Shown: positions 6,264-11,911 of the stretch, one piece after another
How the letters are laid out: the number at the start of each line of letters is the position of its first letter
Position numbering within the stretch: position 1 is the stretch's first letter
From: Euryarchaeota archaeon UBA538
GTDB taxonomy: Archaea > Thermoplasmatota > Poseidoniia > Poseidoniales > Thalassarchaeaceae
Reading direction: 5' to 3'
DNA length: 12,118 nucleotides
Assembly (NCBI GenBank): GCA_002499325.1
Contig: DALC01000002.1
Coordinates: 1-12,118 of the forward strand
Notes under the pieces: generated by a model
The model's database searches: none
Told to the model about the DNA's origin: nothing
Seen by the model: only the letters and a program-made list of their open reading frames with translations
Made by a program: the position numbers and the translations under genes

Positions 6264-6941
6264 ATGACTGAAGAATTCGATAAAATGACTGTTCCTGAGT
6301 TGAAGGAAATGCTTAGGGAGAAGGGACTAAAGGTCGGAGGAAAGAAATCAGAGCTGATTGAAAGACTGACAGAGAGCTCCACATTAATAGAAGATCCAAT
6401 CGAAGGTTCGGACTCTCATTCAGAGGATGATTTGGAGGATTCAGAATTCATGGATGATGAAGACTTCGAGGACGACTTCTTCGATGAAGAAGATGATTGG
6501 GACGACCTGCACACTGCGCGTCAAAAGCCAGTCCTTGATGAAGAAACAATCGAGGCTCTGTCTTTCAGAGCCAAGCAGAAGAAAAAACAACCTGCCTTCA
6601 GAAGACAAGAATGGTACAGGTACAAAAGACTGTCAAGGTCCAGCTGGAGAAAGCCAAGCGGACTCCAATCTAAAGTCAGACTAAACAGAAAATACAGGCC
6701 ACCAATGGCACGAATAGGATATCGCAAGATTTCCTCTGTAAGAGGACTTCATCCCTCAGGTTTCGAAGAAGTAATGGTTCACAAATCCAGTGACTTGGAT
6801 GGATTAGATCCAGAGACACAAGCCGTAAGAATCGGTGCTAGAGTAGGAAACAGAAAGAGATTAGACATACACGACAGAGCAAACTCACTAGGACTAAGGA
6901 TACTCAATCAAAGAAGGATCGAGAGAAAGGGGGACCTCTGA
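6264..6941 (+). CDS. rpl32e: 50S ribosomal protein eL32 with N-terminal SAP-like domain
   Basis: The C-terminal half (about 108-220) is ordinary eL32, a 50S protein found in archaea and eukaryotes. It reads RRQEWYRYKRLSRSSWRKPS, then QSKVR, RGLHPSGFEEVMV, AVRIGARVGNRKR and LGLRILNQRR. In front is an addition. Residues 8-36 (MTVPELKEMLREKGLKVGGK, then KSELIERL) fit the SAP helix-extended-helix motif, known mainly as a DNA-binding module. Residues 43-82 form a strongly acidic linker of mainly Asp, Glu and Ser. The 225 residues are well above the core-only length. Haloarchaeal eL32 also has an N-terminal extension, but I recall it as helix-hairpin-helix-like. The gene is one base from both neighbours. 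The SAP call rests on motif reading; it could be a degenerate helical rRNA-binding module. Confidence 0.94.
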   Translation: MTEEFDKMTVPELKEMLREKGLKVGGKKSELIERLTESSTLIEDPIEGSDSHSEDDLEDSEFMDDEDFEDDFFDEEDDWDDLHTARQKPVLDEETIEALSFRAKQKKKQPAFRRQEWYRYKRLSRSSWRKPSGLQSKVRLNRKYRPPMARIGYRKISSVRGLHPSGFEEVMVHKSSDLDGLDPETQAVRIGARVGNRKRLDIHDRANSLGLRILNQRRIERKGDL

Positions 6942-6942
6942 T

Positions 6943-7419
6943 ATGATAATTACGAATCAAAGGAGAATGGCTGCAGCAATTCTCTCCCAGAAGGAAGGAA
7001 GACCGGTAGGGATTCATAGGATTTGGATTGATCCAGACTACCTAGATGAGGTCATCTCAGCAGTCCAGAAAGATGACGTTAGGAGACTAATTTCCGATGG
7101 CATAATCAAGGCTAGACCTATCAAGGGCACTAGTCGCACTAGAGCTAGGAAGGCAGCTATACAGAAGTCCAAGGGAAGAAGAAAGGGACATGGATCAAGG
7201 AAAGGAAGCTCAAATGCCAGGGCACCCAAGAAAGAGAGATGGATGAGGCTAATTAGGTCCCAGAGGAGGGAGCTCAAAGAATTCCGAGAGGACGGGACAC
7301 TAACTAGATCCCAATACAGATATTACTACAGAAAGGCTAAGGGAGGTTCTTACCGATCTATTGCCCACCTGAAGACAAATATGGAACTCGATGGCATTAA
7401 AATCGGGGGTGAAAAATGA
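6943..7419 (+). CDS. rpl19e: 50S ribosomal protein eL19 (L19e)
   Basis: A long helical 50S protein of archaea and eukaryotes that reaches toward the small subunit. Family motifs are NQRRMAAAILSQKEGRPVGI (5-24), RIWIDPDYLDEVISAV (26-41), RRLISDGIIKARPIKGTSR (48-66), the basic GRRKGHGSRKGSSNAR segment (78-93), and RSQRRELKEFREDGTL with YRYYYRKAKGG in the C-terminal helix. The 158 residues are normal. ATG 6943 is one base after the eL32 TGA. The stop overlaps the uL18 start (ATGATG at 7416-7421). Confidence 0.97.
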   Translation: MIITNQRRMAAAILSQKEGRPVGIHRIWIDPDYLDEVISAVQKDDVRRLISDGIIKARPIKGTSRTRARKAAIQKSKGRRKGHGSRKGSSNARAPKKERWMRLIRSQRRELKEFREDGTLTRSQYRYYYRKAKGGSYRSIAHLKTNMELDGIKIGGEK

Positions 7420-7934
7420 TGGCATATGGTAAAAGTCAGAGATTGAGGCCCAAGCGCCGACGCCAAGGAAAAACGGATTACCACAGGAGATTGAGACTAC
7501 TCAGGAGCGGTGCACCCAGGGCAGTTGTCAGAGTTTCCAACACCCAGGTAATTTGTCAACTAGTTTCTTACAATCCTGGTGGAGATGCAATCTTACATTC
7601 GGTAAACGGAAAGTCGCTTACCGATTCCTGTGCATGGCCAGAGGACGCTTCCAAGAAGTCAATTCCAGCTTGCTACGTGGCAGGTTATGCACTCGGCAAG
7701 AAGGCGGTATCTGCAGGCAACCATGAAGCTGTTCTAGACATAGGATTGGCAGCATCTTCCCCAGGAAGTAGAGTTTTCTCCGCTCTAAAGGGTATGATTG
7801 ATGCCGGCCTTGACATCCCTCATGGGACTTCTGTCCTTCCAAATGAGGAGAGGCTGAGTGGCAAACACATAGACGACTCACTTTCATCATCAGTGGAAGC
7901 ATCCATTGAAGCAATAGAGGGGGCACACAAATGA
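7416..7934 (+). CDS. rpl18: 50S ribosomal protein uL18 (L18)
   Basis: uL18 binds 5S rRNA together with uL5 and anchors it in the central protuberance. Archaeal motifs are RRRRQGKTDYHRRLRLLRSG in degenerate form (here KRRRQGKTDYHRRLRLL, 13-29), APRAVVRVSNTQVICQL (33-49), CYVAGYALGKKA (86-97), EAVLDIGL and RVFSALKGMIDAGLDIPHG (119-137). The 172 residues are within range. Two adjacent ATGs are possible. ATG 7416 overlaps the eL19 stop by four bases, while ATG 7419 (TGATG) sits at a better distance, 6 bases from GGTGA (7408-7412). I use 7416; only one residue differs. The 3' end overlaps uS5 as ATGA (7931-7934). Confidence 0.96.
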   Translation: MMAYGKSQRLRPKRRRQGKTDYHRRLRLLRSGAPRAVVRVSNTQVICQLVSYNPGGDAILHSVNGKSLTDSCAWPEDASKKSIPACYVAGYALGKKAVSAGNHEAVLDIGLAASSPGSRVFSALKGMIDAGLDIPHGTSVLPNEERLSGKHIDDSLSSSVEASIEAIEGAHK

Positions 7935-8716
7935 GCGAAGAAGAAATCCAAGAATCTGGTATGTCTGAGGAAATCACGCTCGCCCCAGGACTTGCCCAGG
8001 CATTCGAGTCATCTGACGATGGCGCTGGAGAGAGGGGAAGGAGAAGAGGAGGTCCAGATCCACTGGCGGCACTAAGGACATGGCAACCAAGGACTAGACT
8101 AGGTAGAATGGTCATGAACGGTCAAATACTGACCTACGAAGAGGCACTTTCTACAGGACTTCCAATTAGAGAAGTGGAAATCGTGGATGCGCTTCTTCCA
8201 GATATCACCGACGACGTTCTAGCCGTCAATATGATTCAGAGAATGACAGATTCAGGGAGGAGGGTCAGATTCAATGTGTTATGTGCCGTAGGAAATGGCG
8301 ATGGATATGTTGGACTATCTGTCTGTAAAGGAAAGGAAGTCGCTAGTACAATAAGAAAGGCCATCGATAAAGCAAAGCTCAACATGATTCCAGTCATGAG
8401 AGGGAATGGCTCTTGGGAGTCCTCGGAAGGGCCTGGTACCAGCGTTCCTTTCATGGTAACTGGAAGGTCTGGATCAACTAGAATCACCCTTATGCCAGCT
8501 CCTGCAGGAAAGGGGCTCGTCATTGGCGACTACGGAAGAAGAGTTCTCACACTTGCTGGCGTGACTGATGTTTGGTCAAGATCCTCGGGACAGACTCGTA
8601 CTACCATTAATTTCGCTAAGGCGACTTTCAACGCCCTAGTCCAACTAAACAGGACAAGGCTTTCCGAGGGGGCTAACAGGCGTCTCAGTATTATCAGAGG
8701 GAGGGAGTTAAGTTGA
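7931..8716 (+). CDS. rps5: 30S ribosomal protein uS5 (S5)
   Basis: A 30S body protein important for decoding fidelity and the mRNA entry path. The core covers about residues 48-250. The dsRBD-like part contains RMTDSGRRVRFNVLCAVGNG (104-123), DGYVGLSVCKGKEV, AIDKAKLNMIPVMRGNGSWE (144-163) and SVPFMVTGRSGSTRI. The second part has LMPAPAGKGLVIGDYGRRVL (187-206), DVWSRSSGQTRT and NFAKATFNAL. These are archaeal uS5 sequences. The 261 residues exceed the ~210 I recall as usual. Most of the excess is an acidic then Arg/Gly-rich N-terminal extension (1-45), and an internal ATG at 7961 (residue 11) exists. The ATGA overlap with uL18 favours ATG 7931. The 3' end overlaps uL30 through TTGA (8713-8716). 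Confidence 0.97.
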   Translation: MSEEEIQESGMSEEITLAPGLAQAFESSDDGAGERGRRRGGPDPLAALRTWQPRTRLGRMVMNGQILTYEEALSTGLPIREVEIVDALLPDITDDVLAVNMIQRMTDSGRRVRFNVLCAVGNGDGYVGLSVCKGKEVASTIRKAIDKAKLNMIPVMRGNGSWESSEGPGTSVPFMVTGRSGSTRITLMPAPAGKGLVIGDYGRRVLTLAGVTDVWSRSSGQTRTTINFAKATFNALVQLNRTRLSEGANRRLSIIRGRELS

Positions 8717-9183
8717 GCTTTCTTGTAATCAGGGCCAGAAGTGATCGTGGCGTAACACGAAAAATCCGTGAAACCATGGCCATGCTAAATCTTACTAGGG
8801 TAAACCACGCTACCATAGTCATGGACAACCCCTCTTATCGTGGAATGCTACAGAAGTCTAAGGATTACATCACATGGGGCGAAGTGGATGCAAAGACCAT
8901 AGAGAAGCTGATCAAGGAGAGGGGAAGGATGTCAGGCGATAAGCCAGTAACCGACTCAACAGTCAAGGAGTTCAGTAATTTCAATGGAATTAAGCAACTT
9001 TCGGAGGCTATTGCCTCTGGCGAGGCTACAATGAAGGATGTAGAGGGCCTCAAACCAATTTTCAGACTACACCCTCCCAGGGGGAGCAAAGGATGGGGAG
9101 GAATCAAGAGGTCCTACTCAGTAGGTGGTGCTCTGGGTTTCAGAGGAGATGCGATTGGCGACTTAGCCGATAGGATGATCTGA
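8713..9183 (+). CDS. rpl30: 50S ribosomal protein uL30 (L30), TTG start
   Basis: A 50S protein; archaea have the long form similar to eukaryotic L7. The only sensible start is TTG 8713, overlapping the uS5 stop as TTGA. It has GGAG (8703-8706) 6 bases upstream and gives the expected N terminus SFLVIRARSDRGVTRKIRET. The next motifs are MLNLTRVNHATIVMDNPSY (24-42) and KSKDYITWGEVDAKTIEKLI (49-68), then the archaeal C-terminal part with FRLHPPRGSKGWGGIKRSYS and GGALGFRGDAI. The 156 residues are normal. This is the one clear non-AUG start in the cluster besides the proposed AUA of aIF1. Confidence 0.96.
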   Translation: MSFLVIRARSDRGVTRKIRETMAMLNLTRVNHATIVMDNPSYRGMLQKSKDYITWGEVDAKTIEKLIKERGRMSGDKPVTDSTVKEFSNFNGIKQLSEAIASGEATMKDVEGLKPIFRLHPPRGSKGWGGIKRSYSVGGALGFRGDAIGDLADRMI

Positions 9184-9192
9184 GGTGATTAA

Positions 9193-9621
9193 ATGGTTTC
9201 AAGGACTAACAAATTTCGAGGCAGGAGTCGCTATCACGGCCGAGGAAAAAAGGCTGGAAGGGGCGCTGGAAAGAGAGGCGGAAGAGGAAGAGCCGGAATA
9301 GGCAAGCACAAAGTTATGTTCAGGAATAAGTACCTTCCTGGGCACTGGGGTATGCATGGCTTCAACAGACACCCAAGTCTTAGGAAAGTCAACGTATCCA
9401 TAAATGTAAGCGAGCTATCCGGAATGGCTGATGGAGATGAAGTAAATCTAACCGAGATGGGGTATGACAAGCTTCTAGGTAAGGGACCAATATCCAAACC
9501 ATTGAAGATAATAGTCGATGAAGCAAGTCCCAGGGCCATAGCCAAGGTTGAAGCCGCTGGAGGAACAGTTTCAACAAGCTCAGAAGATGGCGAAGACTGG
9601 GGAGAATGGGAAGAGGAATAG
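9193..9621 (+). CDS. rpl15: 50S ribosomal protein uL15 (L15)
   Basis: A 50S protein with a long Gly/Arg-rich N-terminal extension that threads into 23S rRNA. ATG 9193 follows GAGGTGA (9182-9188), which overlaps the uL30 stop. Residues 1-45 show the archaeal rRNA-binding tail (TNKFRGRSRYHGRGKKAGRG, then GKRGGRGRAGIGKHK). HWGMHGFNRHPSLRKVNVSI follows, then a C-terminal domain with KPLKIIVDEASPRAIAKVEAAGGTV in two blocks. The 142 residues are typical. The end is unusual: a highly acidic, Trp-containing tail (DGEDWGEWEEE). It precedes secY by 20 bases, the largest gap inside the cluster. Confidence 0.95.
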   Translation: MVSRTNKFRGRSRYHGRGKKAGRGAGKRGGRGRAGIGKHKVMFRNKYLPGHWGMHGFNRHPSLRKVNVSINVSELSGMADGDEVNLTEMGYDKLLGKGPISKPLKIIVDEASPRAIAKVEAAGGTVSTSSEDGEDWGEWEEE

Positions 9622-9641
9622 ACACCTAGGTAGGCGATATC

Positions 9642-11561
9642 ATGGTCGAAAGAAAAGTCTCATACCCATGGCTTCTGATCATTTCTGGGCTATACTTTGG
9701 TGGACTTTTCTACTGGATCCAGGACGACCTACTCAATGCGACTGGTGAAGTTCAGAGTCGTGCTTTGCAGATGTATGTCACAGCTATAATTTACGTCCTA
9801 TACGTCGTCTGGGGGACAATAAGCGATCTACCGGAAACACTCAGGGAGATGCCTTATGGAAAAGCTACGAAACCCACTATATGGCTCCTGTTCGTTCTCG
9901 CATTGGCTTGGTGGGGATGGGTGGATAAAGCAACTGTCGGATTCTTGTTGGTTGGCGTCGCTCTACTCGGATTCGGTGCAGGACTGGGGATCTCCGTTTC
10001 CCTGTATACTGGAAGCGAGTCCAGCAGACTTTATGCATTGTCAAGACTAGTGGACGTATATCCAAGCATTACTAAACCCGAAGGTCACGTTAGATTCAAT
10101 CAGAAACTGTGGACTACCACTCTCGTTCTAATAATCTACTTCATGATGACCAATGTCATGATATACGGCTTATCTGATTCTACTTTGGATATTTTTTCAT
10201 CTTTCAGGTCAATCATGGCTGGTGCATCTGGTTCAATAATGCACCTTGGGATTGGTCCAATAGTTACAGGCTCAATTATTATGCAACTTTTCGCGGGTGC
10301 TAAGATAATCCAGTTAGATCTCCAAGATTCTGCAGATAAACAACTGTATCAGGGAATTCAAAAACTCCTTGTGTTGTTCATGATTCCTGTAGAATCCATA
10401 CCTCAAGTTTACGGTTTCTTAGACCCCCATGAGACGATGATTTATGATTACGGGGTTGGATGGGCAAATGTAGTTATCGTTTCACAACTTTTCCTTGGAT
10501 CATATCTGGTTTTCTTACTGGACGAACTAGTAAGCAAATGGGGAATAGGCTCCGGAATCTCCCTCTTTATTGCCGCTGGAGTTGCTCAGTCTACGTTCGT
10601 GGGAACACTTTCACCTCTTCCAGTAAGTCAAGATTTCCCGATGTCCTTGGATAATCCCCCATCTGGTACTTTACCGATGATTTTCTACACTCTTAGAACC
10701 GCCTCCAACTCACAATTAGTTTCTGATAACGGCTTCGAGCTGATTTTACTCAACCATGCCAACCCCATAGCTGCTCTGGTATCGTCAATAATCGTATTCC
10801 TTGTTGTCGCATATGCAGAGTCGAGCAAATTAGAGCTCCCACTTACCCATGGAAAAGTCAGGGGGCATAGGGGACAATACCCAATTAGACTGGTATATGC
10901 TAGTAATATTCCAGTGATCTTGATGGCCGCTCTCCTAGCCAATATCAATATGTTCACTCTCCTATTTTGGAGTCATCCGACCCTCTCCACAGTTCCGATA
11001 TTGGGACGTAATGGTTGGAATTCCAAAGCACACTGGTTTGGTTCCTATGAGGTAGGGGCCACCACTCCCTCCGACGGATTCGCATGGTACTCGTCGATGG
11101 TAAACGGTGTTGGAGACTGGCTTCTTCCATTACTGAATCAGACAGGGGACGCTTATGGCCATAGCCTCACGCAGATTATGATTCATGTACTCACATATGT
11201 TTTCGTAATGACCGCAGGCTCGACAATATTTGCTAAGTTCTGGATTGAGACTACTAACATGAGTGCCAAAGACGTTGCGAAGCAGATAGAGAGAACAGGA
11301 ATGCAGATTCCTGGTTTCAGGAAGAATCCAGTTGTACTAGAGAGAATTCTGGAGAGATATATCCCTCCTGTCACTCTGTTTTCCGGAGCATTCGTGGGAT
11401 TACTAGCCGCGGGGGCAGATCTTCTGGGCACCGTTGGTAATGCCACAGGAACGGGTCTTCTGCTAGCCGTTGGGATTATTCTCAGAACATACGAACAGAT
11501 ACAGAAAGAGCAGGCTATGGAGATGCACCCAGTACTGAGAGACTTCTTCGGAGCAGAATGA
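9642..11561 (+). CDS. secY: Preprotein translocase subunit SecY with N-terminal four-TM extension
   Basis: The pore subunit of the SecYE-beta channel that moves proteins across, or into, the cytoplasmic membrane. The SecY core is clear: PEGHVRFNQKLWTTTLVL (146-163), IMHLGIGPIVTGSIIMQLFA (199-218), DELVSKWGIGSGISLFIAAG (294-313), RGQYPIRLVYASNIPVIL (410-427), TNMSAKDVAKQIERTGMQIP (538-557), ERYIPPVT and ADLLGTVGNATGTGLLLAVG (592-611). The 639 residues far exceed the 430-490 usual in archaea. About 130 extra residues precede the core, with four hydrophobic segments at about 8-26, 42-60, 78-94 and 97-121. Charge distribution suggests a cytoplasmic N terminus and an even number of passes, so the core keeps its normal topology. 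The outer loops at 321-372 and 442-506 also look long. ATG 9642 follows a weak GGCGAT. TTG 10038 or GTG 10050 could give a core-only protein but lack a good ribosome site. Confidence 0.96.
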   Translation: MVERKVSYPWLLIISGLYFGGLFYWIQDDLLNATGEVQSRALQMYVTAIIYVLYVVWGTISDLPETLREMPYGKATKPTIWLLFVLALAWWGWVDKATVGFLLVGVALLGFGAGLGISVSLYTGSESSRLYALSRLVDVYPSITKPEGHVRFNQKLWTTTLVLIIYFMMTNVMIYGLSDSTLDIFSSFRSIMAGASGSIMHLGIGPIVTGSIIMQLFAGAKIIQLDLQDSADKQLYQGIQKLLVLFMIPVESIPQVYGFLDPHETMIYDYGVGWANVVIVSQLFLGSYLVFLLDELVSKWGIGSGISLFIAAGVAQSTFVGTLSPLPVSQDFPMSLDNPPSGTLPMIFYTLRTASNSQLVSDNGFELILLNHANPIAALVSSIIVFLVVAYAESSKLELPLTHGKVRGHRGQYPIRLVYASNIPVILMAALLANINMFTLLFWSHPTLSTVPILGRNGWNSKAHWFGSYEVGATTPSDGFAWYSSMVNGVGDWLLPLLNQTGDAYGHSLTQIMIHVLTYVFVMTAGSTIFAKFWIETTNMSAKDVAKQIERTGMQIPGFRKNPVVLERILERYIPPVTLFSGAFVGLLAAGADLLGTVGNATGTGLLLAVGIILRTYEQIQKEQAMEMHPVLRDFFGAE

Positions 11562-11667
11562 GGCAAATCGTTACACTGCTAGCTAATGGCTATCTCTAGC
11601 CACTCGTCACGTTGATATACCGAATGTCGGTCGCCGGGTTGCTACGTTAAGCTGGCGTTGGAGATTG

Positions 11668-11680
11668 AGCACACAGTGCT
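11668..11680. other. Short hairpin AGCAC-ACA-GTGCT
   Basis: A perfect 5-base inverted repeat with a 3-base loop in the secY-16S spacer. It is short enough to arise by chance. It is listed because it is the first of a run of hairpins spaced along the spacer. Confidence 0.4.
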
Positions 11681-11720
11681 ATGATGTCTTCCTTCAGGCT
11701 CGACGTTGCCGAGGACGTGC

Positions 11721-11743
11721 AGCTCAGAACTGAGTTCTGGGCT
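11721..11743 (+). other. Ten-base-pair hairpin in the 16S upstream spacer
   Basis: AGCTCAGAAC pairs with GTTCTGGGCT across a TGA loop, giving ten consecutive pairs with one T-G wobble. The wobble implies that an RNA hairpin of the + strand is the better fit. No T-run follows it, so it is not a standard terminator. It may be part of a pre-rRNA leader or of a small RNA. Confidence 0.65.
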
Positions 11744-11766
11744 TAGAGGTGAACCACAAGAAACGA

Positions 11767-11792
11767 CTTGACCCCCGATTAGGGGGTGCAAG
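11767..11792 (+). other. GC-rich hairpin with bulged G
   Basis: CTTGACCCCC (11767-11776) pairs with GGGGGT (11782-11787) and CAAG (11789-11792) around a GATTA loop. G11788 is bulged out. Ten pairs, five of them consecutive G-C, make this the most stable element of the spacer. It is followed by AGAGCAGA, not a T-run. Confidence 0.65.
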
Positions 11793-11793
11793 A

Positions 11794-11829
11794 GCAGATA
11801 TCACATTCAACAATGAATGGTGTTTCTGC
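11794..11829 (+). other. Long interrupted hairpin upstream of 16S
   Basis: GCAGA (11794-11798) pairs with TCTGC (11825-11829), CAC (11802-11804) with GTG (11820-11822), and ATTCA (11805-11809) with TGAAT (11814-11818), with an ACAA loop. There is a small internal loop (TAT against TT) and one bulged G (11819). It starts one base after the preceding hairpin, so the two would stack side by side in RNA. Confidence 0.65.
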
Positions 11830-11840
11830 GCCAACCAATA

Positions 11841-11857
11841 AGTGAAAGCCTAAAATT
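11841..11857 (+). promoter_or_regulatory. Candidate archaeal promoter (BRE/TATA-like) for 16S rRNA
   Basis: GTGAAAG (11842-11848) followed by CCTAAAAT (11849-11856) resembles a purine-rich BRE plus an AT-rich TATA element. It would place the transcript start near 11877-11883, about 30 bases before the mature 16S end. The match is weak and the leader would be short. GTTGATATAC (11611-11620) is an alternative that would put the hairpins inside the pre-rRNA leader. Confidence 0.3.
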
Positions 11858-11911
11858 GCGACAAAAAACTAACATAACTTCCGAAAGGATCTGTGATTAC
11901 GCTTCACGCGA

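Larger units (their letters stand above)
11562..11911. other. Non-coding spacer between secY and 16S rRNA, structured
   Basis: These 350 bases contain no credible ORF on either strand. I found no tRNA (no T-arm GGTTCRA pattern with a matching acceptor stem) and no recognisable SRP or RNase P RNA signature. The spacer contains at least four hairpins, listed separately, and a possible TATA-like element near the 3' end. No run of four or more T follows secY, so an obvious U-tract terminator is missing. Part of this region is probably the 16S leader, which in archaea pairs with the 3' flank of the gene to form the processing stem. The partner sequence is outside the window, so this cannot be tested here. 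Confidence 0.8.

Noticed and set aside
7618..8115. A 165-codon minus-strand ORF
   Set aside because: It runs antisense to uL18 and uS5, is low-complexity Ser/Pro/Leu-rich, and has no ribosome site or recognisable motif.
153..9621. Use of TAG as a pyrrolysine codon
   Set aside because: All seven TAG codons sit exactly where the family C terminus is expected, so they act as normal stops.
9642..10037. The SecY N-terminal extension as a separate small membrane-protein gene
   Set aside because: The frame is continuous with the SecY core with no stop, and there is no good ribosome site before TTG 10038 or GTG 10050.
11183..11566. A 127-codon minus-strand ORF
   Set aside because: Antisense to the SecY C terminus, whose + strand motifs are certain.
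11588..11601. GGCTA-TCTC-TAGCC inverted repeat as a secY terminator
   Set aside because: Only five pairs and no following T-run; too weak to call a terminator.
11681..11733. Possible C/D-box small RNA (ATGATGT ... CTGA)
   Set aside because: The C box is imperfect, no clear D'/C' pair or terminal stem was found, and the CTGA lies in the stronger hairpin 11721-11743.
11562..11911. A tRNA gene in the spacer before 16S
   Set aside because: No acceptor/T-arm/D-arm combination on either strand.
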